Below, piece by piece: positions 1 to 9,455 of a DNA stretch of 64,000 nt. The DNA is from Aulostomus chinensis (lineage: Eukaryota; Chordata; Actinopteri; Syngnathiformes; Aulostomidae), in assembly GCA_037954235.1 (NCBI GenBank), contig JBBMOA010000003.1, forward strand, positions 7,069,453 through 7,133,452, read 5' to 3'. The number at the start of each line of letters is the position of its first letter. Within the stretch, counting starts at the first letter, position 1. Below the pieces are notes generated by a model, which saw nothing but the letters and a program-made list of their open reading frames with translations, was not told the origin of the DNA and ran no database searches. A program made the translations under genes and the position numbers.

Positions 1-140
1 TGTCGCTGGATTCTGTGGCGTAGCCAGAAAAAAGAGATTGGGTGTGCCAAATTTATTAGCACCAAAACTGAGCATTACATTTTATGCAACCGAAAACATA
101 TTCAAGCATATGGCATACTTTGAAATTAAAAAATAATAAT

Positions 141-144
<4 letters not shown>

Positions 145-196
<52 letters not shown>
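145..196. repeat. (TA)n microsatellite
   Basis: About 26 uninterrupted TA units near the left end of the hAT-like element. Confidence 0.95.
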
Positions 197-201
<5 letters not shown>

Positions 202-349
202 ACCACACTTCATGTGTGTTCTCCATCTAAAAAGAAAAATAAAGACATTAAAAAAACATAACTTAAGTGAGCATGTATTGAAATGGATACATTGGGATAA
301 AATTTATCCCAATGTATCCATTGTGTCAGGTCATAGCAGAAATATGAGC

Positions 350-665
350 TTTACTTGCTTCATGTTTTGCACAAAAGTGACCTAGGTGCCCCCAGTCTCT
401 CCTTGACATCTGTCCCAAAGTGGCGACAGGACTGGCAAAAAACAGCATCCACTTTAAAGCTGTAATCCAGCCTCCTGTATCGGGCATACCATAGCAGCAA
501 ATGTCCTCCTCTAAAGTTTTCCGTTTGGGCTGGCATGCAGGCTCCTCTATTTTTAAAAGGTCTGTAATCTCCGGGGTAGCTGTACATTCATCTTCGGGCT
601 CTGTGACGTCAGCGGCAGCATCATTCCCGACGGTGTGTGACGTCGCCCCGGTGTCGCAGGAGACG
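350..665 (-). pseudogene. hAT transposase fragment (TTF-type zinc finger region)
   Basis: Antisense coding remnant inside the hAT-like element. The longest open stretch is 75 codons (587 to 360) and contains a Cys-x2-Cys motif in the context DAVFCQSCRHFGTD, like the zinc-finger domain that precedes the catalytic region in many hAT and ZMYM-related transposases. An acidic, serine-rich leader can be followed upstream to about position 665 with frame changes. No downstream catalytic part is present within the element, so this is an internal-deletion derivative. Confidence 0.55.
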
Positions 666-1331
666 GAGTCGCTTGTCGATGGCCACTCAATTGTGGAGCT
701 GCCCTACTGAGTCTCAATTCTCGCTCATTGAAAATACCTGTTTAGCGAGCTGTTTCATCTTTCCTGACTTAGCATTACGAGCGGAATTACATTAGCAGCG
801 CTCTCTCCTAGCGGGCAGATGCAGGTGCCGCTACGTATCACCTGATGGGAGTGTTTTTTTTTGTTTTTTTTTGCAATTGAGTTTGATTCAAAAATATATA
901 TTTTTTAATTTATAATATTTTGAACATCATGATTTATTATAGTAGACCACAACATGTCAGAAATAAGACTATAAAAAAATATAAAATCTACTTTAAAAAA
1001 AGCATAAACATTTTTGGGTGTGCCAGCTGCCTAATTGGGTGGCACTGGCACACCCGTGGCTACGCCACTGGCTGGATTTAAGGAAGCAATTGATTGGAGC
1101 TAAATTCAGTCCCATGTCCCAAGTCCCTCCCAAATTAATCATTTTATTGATACTGCACCTTTGGACTCTATTGCCCCATTAAAAAGGAAAACTATGAATC
1201 CAACAAGCACAAAACCCCACAAACAATTCCAAAACCCAACAGCATAAACAAAAAACTCAAAAACTAGAGAGGATATGGTGCTCCTCCAAACTGGAGGAGT
1301 TGCATATAATCTGGCAAGACAGCCTTAAAAC

Positions 1332-1335
<4 letters not shown>

Positions 1336-1361
<26 letters not shown>
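1336..1361. repeat. Poly(A) tract
   Basis: Run of about 26 A residues upstream of the L2-like LINE. It may be the tail of an older retroposed fragment, but nothing recognisable precedes it. Confidence 0.85.
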
Positions 1362-1362
<1 letters not shown>

Positions 1363-1499
1363 CCCTTTGTAGAACGAGAGCTGCCTGTTACTCAGTATAA
1401 ATAGAGGAAAATAAGAACAACCCCAGGTTTTCTGTTCAGTTCTGTAGCCAGACTGACAGAGAGCCACAGCTCCATTGAGCCAAGTATTCCTGTTTCCCT

Positions 1500-2806
1500 A
1501 AGTAGCAATGACTTCCTTGATTTTTGTATGATAACACTCAGAAAAAGAAAATTCTTCTCCTCATGCAATCAGCTGACAACATGGCACCTATAACCTCAGA
1601 AACCTTACAGGCAGCTGTAGAACCAGACATACACCTTGATAGTTTTTCTCCCATTAACCTTCATGAACTTAGTACAATAATTTCCTCCTCTAAACCATCC
1701 ACCTGTCTTCTAGACCCCATCCCAACTAAGCTGCTTAATGACTTTCTACCCCAAGTAAGCACCTCTCTCTAGATAATCAATGTGTCGCTGGTATCTGGTG
1801 ATGTCCCACATTCCTTTAAAGTAGCCATAATTAAACGCCTTCTCAAAAAAAAAACAACCCAAAAACAACTCTGGATGCAGAAGTTTTGGCCAACAACAGA
1901 CCAATATCAAATCCTCTTTTTCTCTCCAAAATTCTGGACAAAGCAGTTACTAAACAATTCTGTGACTTTCTCCACAACAACTGCTTATTGACGGATTTCC
2001 AGTCAGGTTTCAGGGTTCATCATAGCACAGAAACAGCTCTAGTCAGAGTTACAAATGACCTCCTACTGCCATCAGATGAGGGACTCGTCTCTGTGCTGGT
2101 CTTATTAGATCTTAGTGCACCTTTTGATACCATTGACCATCATATCCTATTGCAGAGACTAGAACATGTCATTGCAATGAAAGGAATTGCACTAAACTGG
2201 TTAAGATCATATTTACTCGGTCGATCTCAGTTTGTACTCACTAACGATAATCCCTCTGAAACCACTATAGTCAGCAATGGAGTTAAGCAGGGGTCTGTGC
2301 TTGGACCACTACTCTTCACTCTATATCTGTTTCCTCTAGGTCACATAATAAGGAAACACTCCATTAATTTTCATTGTTATGAAGATGATATGAAGCTGGA
2401 CTTATGAATGCATCCACGTGAAACAAATCAGCTGACTAAACTAGAGGCCTGTCTAAAGTATATAAAAACATGTATGACATAATTTCCTTTTATTAAACTC
2501 TGACAAAACTGAAGTTATTGTGCTGGGCCCAAAACACCTCACCTAATGAGATAAGTATCCTGGATGGCATTACCCTTGCCCCCAGTGCTACCGTGAGAAA
2601 CCCAGGAGTTCTCTTTACTCAGGATCAGTCCTTTAACTCCCACATTAAACAAATCTTGAGAACTGCTTTATGTCATTTAAGTAACATTGCTAAGATCAGG
2701 CACATCCTGTCTCAAAAAATGCAGAAAAACTTGGACATGCTTTTGTCACTACCAGGCTGGATTACTGTAATTCCCTCCTGTCAGGCTGCACAAGTAAGAC
2801 CCTAAA
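1500..2806 (+). pseudogene. L2-like LINE reverse transcriptase relic
   Basis: Decayed non-LTR retrotransposon ORF2. Three frames must be combined. 1524-1772 gives the upstream region (SSSKPSTCLLDPIPTKLL). 1886-2407 gives the RT core, with ANNRPISNPLFLSKILDK, FQSGFRVHHSTETAL, VLLDLSAPFDTIDHH and NGVKQGSVLGPLLFTLY. 2518-2805 gives the post-RT segment (LDGITLAPSATVRNPGV, RHILSQKM). The catalytic YADD box reads YEDD and the DLSAAFDTIDH motif carries a proline, so the enzyme is dead even apart from frameshifts. The endonuclease domain is missing and the 3' end is cut off where a MITE begins at about 2815. The family call rests on the strong resemblance of the RT motifs to teleost L2/CR1-type elements. 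Confidence 0.85.
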
Positions 2807-2814
2807 GCAGGGGT

Positions 2815-2992
2815 GTCAAACTGATTCAGTAAAGGGCCATGTGGCTGCAGGTTTTCATTCCAACTGAGCAAAAGCAACACCTGATTCTACTTAAATCAAA
2901 TAAGTTGTGCCCACACAGCTCATTTGTTGGATCAGGTGTTGCTTTTGCTTGATTGGAATGAAAACCTGCAGCCACACGGCCCTTTACTGGAT
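2815..2992. mobile_element. Palindromic MITE with roughly 60-bp inverted arms
   Basis: Arms at 2827-2886 and 2931-2990 are reverse complements with only a few mismatches (both contain AAAACCTGCAGCCACA on one strand), separated by a 44-bp loop. The left side begins with CAGGGGTGTCAAACT, a terminus seen in non-autonomous hAT elements. The matching right terminus is absent, so the element appears truncated on the right. Confidence 0.75.
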
Positions 2993-3028
2993 CCCGACAT
3001 AACTGCTGACATTCCTGCTGATATCCTG

Positions 3029-4211
3029 ATGCTGTGTCACTACGCTGTGATTGTGGCTGTGTGTGGGTACCCGGTGCTGTACAACACTACGTGTCCACAG
3101 TACAAGAACTGGTTGAAGAAGGAGCAGGCGTGGAAGAATGTGAGTGAGGAGATTGGACTATCTGGTAAGTTCTGAAAATATGGGTCTGTTGCTTGATAGT
3201 AACTCTTTACTATGATCCAAGTAAGCACTAACGTTACCTCCGGTTAGTACAACTGCTAGCACAGCCGGCTTTCGCAGCATTTACTTGCCTGGATTTACAT
3301 TCAACGGTTCATGTTTGCATATGTCTCTTGCCATAGGACGCATGTATAAAAAAGTCAAAGGGCCTCAGGGACTGGGACAGGGACCTGAAGGAGAGGAGGA
3401 AGGAGACAGAGAGGAGGAGTGGGTCGGCGGCAGGGCAAATCAAAAAGTGGAAGTACTCTGGTGTCCTGTCTTTTTCTCAACCCCTTTGTGACCCCGAGAG
3501 AGACCAGCAGGAAAATGGGCAGGGGGTTGAGGAAAACCGGACTCCAAAGTACAGAGAGCAGGATGCAGGTCCAGATGAGGAGGAGGAGGAGGAGGCAGAG
3601 GCAACAGCAGGGCCTTCAGCGAATGACAAAGGAGGTTGGTTTACAAGTGAAGATAGGACATATTGGAACAGTATGATATATAAATATGGGTGCATGAATA
3701 AAATGCTTTATGTGCTATAACTGACAAAGCTAGAATGACAAGTTTTATAGGACAATTCATATATCTGCCTAACAAAAAAAACATGACATTTATTATATTG
3801 TCTGCAGACAAACCTGGTCAGTCATAGGAAGGCAGTGGGGTGGAGAGTGCTGCTTCTGCCTCAACAGAGAAACCACCCCCAGGTATTTATATGACAAAAA
3901 TTGGATTAAGTTTGTATGTTATTAGTGCAAGATTACACTACTGAATTCATTGCTTTTCATGTTTGATTCATATGTTTGTCTTTTGCCTTCAACATTTTCA
4001 CAAATATTAACTTTACAAAGTAGCAGTAGTTTTAAAAAGTTTGTTTCCATTTCATACAGTGACAAGGACGTGCAAGCGGACCAGGAGGAATGACAGGGAG
4101 AGAGTGATTGAGGAGCTACTAATTGAAAACTTGAGGAGGGCTCCTCCACCTCCCCCACCTCCACTGACAAAGGAGAAAATGTTCCTGAAAAGCCAGCTTC
4201 CTTCCTTGTAG
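3029..4211 (+). pseudogene. Harbinger-associated MADF/BESS-type DNA-binding protein relic
   Basis: Three exon-like blocks resemble the MADF-domain accessory protein encoded by PIF/Harbinger transposons. Block 1 (3029-3164) reads YPVLYNTTCPQYKNWLKKEQ...AWKNVSEEIGLSG and ends at a good donor (G|GTAAGT). Block 2 starts after the acceptor at 3335-3336 and, in a shifted frame around 3440-3505, reads KKWKYSGVLSFLNPFVTPRE. Block 3 (4060-4211) follows CATACAG and gives a proline-rich tail ending in KEKMFLKSQLPSL and a stop, like a BESS-type C-terminus. Frameshifts in block 2 break the gene. In intact Harbinger elements this protein works with the DDE transposase, whose gene is not recognisable here. 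The family assignment is from motif memory. Confidence 0.65.
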
Positions 4212-4835
4212 AGATCGCCGCCCCTAAGGAAGGACTTGGTGAAATTTCAAATTTATAAATTAATATATGAAAACAGCACTTTTGAGCTAAATTTGGAACA
4301 CGTAGAACAATTAGATTGGGAGACTAGATGACTGCAAGGAACGAAGCAGGCTTTTTATTGTCATTGTAAATACTTTATTTTTTATTTTAACAACTTTTTT
4401 CTTACGATTGCCATCTTAAATAATTGTCACAAATCTGACCTCTGTCATGTTCTTTATTAACAAAATACAGTTGATACACAAAGGAAACATTAGTAATATT
4501 TCAGAAAGTTTGCTCAATAGTAATGTGGTGGCTCTTAAAAGAGCCGTTTTGGGTGTGCTGGTGCTCTAGGTGCTGTCGTCGCAGTTATCCAGACGCAGCT
4601 CCTAGAGCAGCTGGTGAACTTCACCCAGGTCTGACGTACTTGGGCCTTCCACAGCAGGTACAATGCAGCAGTTCTATGTATGTCCATGGTGAAATGGTGG
4701 AAAGAAACATCGTCCTCTTCTTCCCAGAAATAGATGCAAATTCACATACTCACGCGAATGACACAAATGGACACAAACAATCCGGCGGTCAAACTGCCTG
4801 AGTAACGTGAGGCAAAATTCGCATTCGCGTTTAGT
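4212..4835. mobile_element. Probable 3' non-coding part of the Harbinger-like element
   Basis: Continues from the MADF relic to a CG-containing end around 4806-4845 (GCATTCGCGTTTAGTGTG), which resembles a Harbinger terminal repeat. No transposase ORF is convincing; the 92-codon open frame 4523-4801 has no recognisable domain. A histone-type stem-loop palindrome lies at 4530-4545. The matching left terminus was not found, so the boundaries are uncertain. Confidence 0.4.
4530..4545 (-). other. Histone-mRNA-type 3' stem-loop palindrome
   Basis: On the minus strand the sequence is GGCTCTTTTAAGAGCC, with CCAAAAC just before it and ACCAC after it. This matches the metazoan replication-dependent histone 3'-end stem-loop (6-bp stem, four-base UUUA loop, C/A-rich flanks). 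No histone coding sequence is visible upstream on that strand, so it is either a relic of a histone 3' end or a chance or captured palindrome. Confidence 0.5.
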
Positions 4836-4837
4836 GT

Positions 4838-4976
4838 GTACACAGAGTTAGGCTTCTATCTTCTTAACTAAAAGTCCCACCGCTTTACAAAATATACCGT
4901 TGGATACGGACGAGTACTGCCACCCGGCGGTGGGCGCAACAGGACTCAGGCCCTAACAATGCTGCTTGTAGCTTTA
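4838..4976. mobile_element. Right-end fragment of the TTAGGGCC-type MITE (second copy)
   Basis: The text from AGGCTTCTATCTTCTTAACTA through GGCCCTAACAATGCTGCTTG parallels 8665-8785, where the same order of motifs ends in GGCCCTAAACAATGCTGCTT. Only the right end is retained here, wedged between the Harbinger-like end and a SINE fragment. Confidence 0.6.
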
Positions 4977-5164
4977 ATTGGATGCTCTAAATTGACCATA
5001 ATTATGACTGTGAGTGTGAATGGTTGACTGTCTATATGTGTTGACCCTGCTATGGACTGGCGACCTGTGCAGGGTGAACCCTGCCTCTCGCCCGAAAGCT
5101 GCTGGGATAGGCTCCAGCTCTCCCACAACCCTTAACAGGATAAGAGGAAGAAAACAGATGGATG
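4977..5164 (+). repeat. SINE-like repeat, 5'-truncated copy
   Basis: Starts within the body of the repeat (ATTGGATGCTCTAAATTGAC), runs through GAATGGTTGACTGTCTATA and GCTGGGATAGGCTCCAG, and ends GATGGATGG. The tRNA-like head is missing. Confidence 0.9.
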
Positions 5165-5715
5165 GAAGTTGAAGAGCAACCTGAAATGGAAGATATCTGT
5201 GAACACGAGGCTAACGAAGACTGAAAAGGTCCAACTAAGAAAATGGAAGGACAAGACAGCACAGAGATGCTGCATATTGGGCTTGCTAAAGACAAGCTCA
5301 AGAAAGAGATGAAGGAAGAATTAACCAATTTCCAACAAGAAATAGACCATAAGGTAACAGAACAACCAAGAGCGACAGGCTCAGCAAGTGAACATCAGCA
5401 AGGCTCAGGCGCGCATATCTGAGGTTAAAGAGTGACAGATGGATGGTGATAATGCGCAAACAGAGATAATGGCGCAAACAAGCTGAATGCAAGAAAAGTG
5501 AACTGATCTCAAAGAGAGATCAAGGAGAAACAACATACAGGTATTCGGTCTACCAAAGGACATGCAAGGGAGCTCCGTAGCCAGATATCTGTAGCAACTA
5601 TTAAAAACTGAACTCGAGCTCCCCAAGAGGACCAATCTCAAGCGAGCCCACCCTCACTCAAAAAATGAGCCCGAATGCTGAGGGCAAGAACACATCAGTG
5701 AAAAAAAAACGAAAC
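5165..5715 (+). pseudogene. L1-like LINE ORF1 relic
   Basis: Coiled-coil-rich coding remnant resembling ORF1 of teleost L1 elements. Readable pieces include EDICEHEANED near the start, LHIGLAKDKLKKEMKEELTN, then short pieces in several frames ending with TNLKRAHPHS. Multiple stops and frame changes break it. It is collinear with the ORF2 fragment that resumes at 6740-7825, and the two are separated by an insertion (5724-6731). Function in intact elements: RNA-binding ORF1 protein of the retrotransposition particle. Confidence 0.65.
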
Positions 5716-5826
5716 CCACTCACTTACCACACCCGTGGGCAGAACCACCACACAGCGCCAGGGGGGGTGGCCAGGGGGCCGCGGGGACCACAGTGAATCA
5801 GGGGGGCGGCCAGGGAGCCGCAGAGA

Positions 5827-6393
5827 CTACAGAGAATCAGGGAGCCGGCCCAGGAGGCACCAAGCACCCAGGGGGAGGCCCAAGGTGCCGTGACGAGTGG
5901 CAGGGGCAAGAAAGGCGTCCGCCTGGACCCTCGTGGCAGGAGCAAGAGAGGCGTCCGCCTGGACCCTCAGAGCAGGAACAGGAGAGGCGTCCGCCCAGAC
6001 CCTCGGAGTGGGAACAGGAGTAGCGCCAGCCAGGACCCTCGGCACCAGAACAGGGGTGGCGTCCTTGGGTGGCAGTTGTGTAGCTTGGGTGAGGGCTGTA
6101 TCTGACCGCCCAGGAGCACAAGGGCGGCCAGCTTTCCTTTTGCCCTTAGGCTGGGAGCTCCTTGGTCTCCCAGATGGGGGCCAAGCTGACCCGAGGGCTC
6201 GCTGCATCGAGCGAGGGCCTCCCAAGGCCAGCTGGGTGCCCGAAAAGTCCTCCGCTTGTTGTGACTCCCTTTCCTCGTTGCACTTTGCAAGGTAGGCAAA
6301 GTACTCAAAGAGAGTCATCATGCGTGGGCATGTTACGTGTAGGAGGGGGGAGGAAAGTAGACCCAAGGCGCGGACAATTAGGATGGTGCACAA
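5827..6393 (-). CDS. 188-codon open frame in the 1-kb insertion (unknown, element-encoded)
   Basis: Open frame on the same strand as the putative promoter-like leader. The start region is hydrophobic; an internal Met-Met-Thr (about residue 25) begins a plausible coding segment, MTLFEYFAYLAKCNEERE, followed by a basic, low-complexity stretch (KGKRKAGRPCAPGRS) and then a repeat-encoded region rich in Ala, Pro and Val (ADASLAPATRVQ-like units). I recognise this type of sequence as recurrent in teleost genomes but cannot assign a function. It could be a gag-like or leader peptide of a retroelement, or merely a frame kept open by GC-rich repeats. Confidence 0.35.
   Translation of the reverse strand: MCTILIVRALGLLSSPLLHVTCPRMMTLFEYFAYLAKCNEERESQQAEDFSGTQLALGGPRSMQRALGSAWPPSGRPRSSQPKGKRKAGRPCAPGRSDTALTQATQLPPKDATPVLVPRVLAGATPVPTPRVWADASPVPALRVQADASLAPATRVQADAFLAPATRHGTLGLPLGAWCLLGRLPDSL
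5900..6070. repeat. 36-bp minisatellite, about 4.5 units
   Basis: Units begin at about 5900, 5936, 5972, 6008 and 6044; each has the core AGGCGTCCGCCTGGACCCTC with point differences. The 36-bp period preserves reading frame on both strands, which explains the overlapping long open frames here. Confidence 0.9.
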
Positions 6394-6739
6394 AAGGTTT
6401 TATTGAAGACAGGGAGACTTGACTTGTGACGGGGAGGCTTGACGACGTGACTTGTGAAGGGGAGACTGACGACGTGACTGGAGACTCACGAAATAGGGTT
6501 AGTGCTACCTTGTACAAAGACACGCACACACGACAAACGAAACGCATGTCACGAAACTTAATGGAACCAGGCCGAACATGAGAAAACAGGGGTTAAATAC
6601 AAGGAGGAAAACAAGACACAGGTGGTGCAATCACTCAGGTGAGACACATGAAGTAATCACAGGAGGGAGGACAGGGAGACAGGACATGACTACAAAATAA
6701 AACAGGAAGCACGAGACAGGGATCGTGATATCCACTCAC

Positions 6740-7828
6740 GAACGGGGACTTGGGGAGGAGTGAACACCTCTTGTTCGTAAATTCGCAAGATTTTTGGTTT
6801 AAGTTCGGTTAGTAAATGTTCGTGATTATTCTGTGGGGATTATTCTGAGTTGTTTGGGAGTGCATTTTACAGGGAGTAAACCGTAAAGATGCCTCACAAT
6901 ATCAAGATAATGTCGCTGAATGTGAGTGATCTTAAAGCACTGATTAAAAGAGAAAGGGTGATGACAAAGTTGAAAAAGGAAAAGCACAAATTGTACTCCT
7001 TCAAGAGACTAATTTATCCAGATCAGAACATGAAAAATTAAAAAGGTCGGGCTACAGGAATTAATACTTCGGTACATATAAGGAGGGACGCAGGACAGGA
7101 GCTGTAACATTAATATCAAATACAGCACAATTTGATTATAAAAAAGAATTCAAAGACAAAGAAGGAAGTACATAATAGTAAAAGAAAGAATAGAAAATGA
7201 ACCAATATATGTGCCCCCAGTGAGCAACAAATACTTTCTCCAAGACCCTTTTTGATGTTTAGCAGTAGAAATTGAAGGACTCCTAATTTGTGGTGATGAT
7301 TTAATTGTGGTTGTTAAACACAGTATGGATACATACTATCACAAAAGAACTAAAATACAGTTAGCAAGATTTATAAATTTATCACGAGAAGAAATGGGGT
7401 TGACTGACATATGGCAAAGCCTACATCCTGTAGAAAAAGACTTCACACAGTACTTTGCTGCTCATAAAGTCCATTCAAGAATAGATTATTTCTTAATGAA
7501 TAGAAGTGACAAGCACAGAGTGAAGGAATGTAGAATAGGAGGGGAAAACGTGTCGGACCACAATCCACTTTATTTAGAAATATGTCTAAGTAACAGGAAA
7601 CAAAATACTGCTTCGAGACTGAATGTGGGAATATTAAACAATGAACAACAAAAAAGAAGGTAAAAGCAGAGATGAAAAGATATATAGAAGAAAATAGCAA
7701 CGGAGTAGTGGACCAGGCAGTTATATTGGATGCCATGAAGGAAGTCATCAGGGGAAAATTGATGGCTGAAACTGCATACCCAAATAAAGTTAGATTAGAG
7801 TCATGTAGAACAAATAACAAATAAATAC
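6740..7828 (+). pseudogene. L1-like LINE ORF2 endonuclease relic
   Basis: Apurinic-type endonuclease domain of an L1 ORF2. A start-like ATG at 6889 begins MPHNIKIMSLNVSDLK, the usual N-terminal strand with the Asn of the active site. The end of the domain is in 7307-7663, with INLSREEMGLTDIW, HSRIDYFLMN and the characteristic SDHNPLYLEI box. Stops and frameshifts occur between about 7020 and 7310. The reverse transcriptase is absent: the fragment ends at about 7828, next to another repeat. It is collinear with the ORF1 fragment before the 5724-6731 insertion. Confidence 0.85.
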
Positions 7829-7899
7829 TGTGGGAATTTGCAAAAATTGCGTGAACGTGCAAAAATGGTTTGATGAACAAGAAAAAAGTTATTCCTCCA

Positions 7900-7951
7900 A
7901 CACTCTGTACTGCCTCAGGTACTTTATTGATCCCAGAGGGAAATTCAGTAC

Positions 7952-8026
<75 letters not shown>
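7900..8026 (+). repeat. Interspersed repeat 3' end with (CTAT)n tail
   Basis: A short motif, TACTTTATTGATCCCAGAGG, common in fish interspersed repeats, runs directly into about 18 CTAT units (7951-8025). Confidence 0.8.
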
Positions 8027-8127
8027 GCTTCTCACTACAACCTTACTGTAAGAGTCATATCCAATGACTTCCTATGATAAATAGGCATATTACATCACAG
8101 AAAGTGCCTGGAATAATTAGGGCCTGA

Positions 8128-8776
8128 GCCCGAAGGAACTTCTTATGACCTAATTCCAACAGAAAGTCCACAATATGGACATGAAATGATGATTTTGTCC
8201 CAATTTTAGACCCCAAACAAATATTATCTCCTCTTATGCATGAATGGCATTGCTTTCAAACTTTACACTGTGCTGAACTAAAGTTATTAAAAACTTTGTA
8301 CTGACTCAAACAGTTTGGATTTTATAAGCCCTCAAAGTCAAGTCAACACTTTCCACCTTACAATGTAAACCATTGGGGAAACTGTCTCCTCAGAAATGCA
8401 TACTCTCAAACGACACTTTTCACGTCTAAACTATAACTTGCACCACTTCACAAATCATATCACTGGATCCCTGACAAATTTTCCTACAAAAATCTGACAT
8501 TAAATACAACTTTTGGCAAAACTCATGGGATTTTTTAAAACTTTATTCACAATAAGAACACTCAAAACTCATCATGTCCTCCCCTCCACTCAGACACAGG
8601 TAGCAGAGAGGGTGGGGGAGGGGTTCTTCAAGGCACAGCTCTCAGCTCTGCACCGACACTTTGCGTCAGACTGAGGCTTTTATCTTCTGAACTACAAGCC
8701 TCACCACTTTCCAAACTACATTCTGGATTTCTACTCGACTCGGCAGCGAGGAGGCGAAGGCCCTAAACAATGCTGC
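8128..8776. mobile_element. MITE-like element with TTAGGGCC termini
   Basis: The left end ATTAGGGCCTGAGCCCGAAGG is mirrored by the right end GGCGAAGGCCCTAA. The interior is AT-rich and non-coding. A second copy of the right end is at 4838-4976 and a related end may lie at 14549-14580. The size and lack of ORFs fit a non-autonomous DNA transposon; the superfamily is not known to me. Confidence 0.6.
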
Positions 8777-9109
8777 TTGCACTGTTAAATAATCACATGG
8801 CTCAAACTTACAAAACGTTGATGAGTAAAACAAGTTCCAAGGTTATTTTTATTGCCAGTTGAGACTGATTTGCAGACTTCATCATGTCTTCTGACATCAC
8901 GTGTTTTTAGCCGTCGGAGAGGTTTTGTGGCATCACACAAATCATGCCCCCTGAAACACATGGTACAGCACAAGATAGATGGACAAGTGATGTAGTACCA
9001 GGGCACAGCCCATCCTGATACAACTCAGGCCCCTTGTCACCACTCGGCCCTTCATCTAAAAAATTGCAGGATACCTTGAAAATAATTGATTATCAGTGAC
9101 AACCCCTTT

Positions 9110-9455
9110 GCGCGTGGCACAGTGGTTCAGTGCTTAGCACTGTTGCCTCACAGCAAGAAGGTTCCGGGTTCGAGCCTCGGGGTCTTTCTATATTCTTCCT
9201 GTGCCTGTGTGGGTTCTCTCCGAGTTCTCCGGCTTCCTCCCACAGTCCAAAGACATGCAAATGGTAACTAAGTTAATTGAATACTCTAAATTGACCGTAG
9301 GCATGGCTGTGAGTGTGAATGGTTGTCTGTCTATATGTGTTGCCCTGTGATGAACCCATCCAGGGTGAACCCCGCCTCACACCCGAAAGCTGCTGGGATA
9401 GGCTCCCTACCCCCCACAACCCACAACGGGATAAGAAAATGGATGGATGGATGGT
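9110..9455 (+). repeat. SINE-like repeat with tRNA-type head, near full length
   Basis: The head has an A-box-like TGGCACAGTGG and a B-box GGTTCGAGCC. The body contains AAAGACATGCAAATGG, GAATGGTTGTCTGTCTATA and GCTGGGATAGGCTCC, and the tail is TGGATGGATGGATGG. The RNA polymerase III-type boxes in the head suggest a tRNA-derived SINE. This is one of about ten copies in the window. Confidence 0.9.

Larger units (their letters stand above)
13..1070 (-). mobile_element. hAT-like DNA transposon, complete but non-autonomous, with 8-bp TSD
   Basis: The left end (GTGGCGTAGCCA at 15-26) is mirrored by the right end (TGGCTACGCCAC at 1057-1068), giving inverted termini of the CAGTGGCGTAGCCA type. The element is flanked by an exact 8-bp direct repeat, GCTGGATT, at 5-12 and 1071-1078, which is the target-site duplication length expected of hAT elements. 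Inside, the minus strand around 660-350 retains a piece resembling the TTF-type zinc-finger region of hAT transposases (for example AVFCQSCRHFG within 360-587). The rest of the transposase, including the catalytic and dimerisation domains, is missing. A (TA)n tract sits near the left end. The ends and TSD are seen directly; the superfamily assignment follows from TSD length, terminus and zinc-finger remnant. Confidence 0.8.
5724..6731 (-). mobile_element. Insertion of about 1.0 kb inside the L1 relic, flanked by 8-bp TSD
   Basis: Direct repeats CCACTCAC at 5716-5723 and 6732-6739 bracket the segment. Read on the minus strand it has an LTR- or promoter-like leader (6731 to about 6370, with TATTTAACC at a TATA-box-like position and an AATAAA signal near 6400), followed by an open frame from about 6393 down to 5827. 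That frame contains a minisatellite. The leader resembles the antisense LTR-type repeats at 42968-43580 and 51690-52165. Ends are not classical TG...CA, and an 8-bp duplication is longer than the 4-6 bp usual for LTR elements, so the class is unresolved. Confidence 0.6.

Noticed and set aside
4530..4800. Histone gene upstream of the stem-loop
   Set aside because: No H1, H2A, H2B, H3 or H4 peptide is found on the minus strand above the stem-loop.
5793..6023. Plus-strand open frame with repeated ERRPPGPS
   Set aside because: Produced by the 36-bp minisatellite; the promoter- and polyadenylation-like signals favour the minus strand.
7951..8025. CRISPR-like array
   Set aside because: Simple tetranucleotide repeat without spacers; eukaryotic context.
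9110..9180. tRNA gene candidate in SINE heads
   Set aside because: A- and B-box motifs are present but the cloverleaf does not close and the sequence recurs as part of a dispersed repeat.
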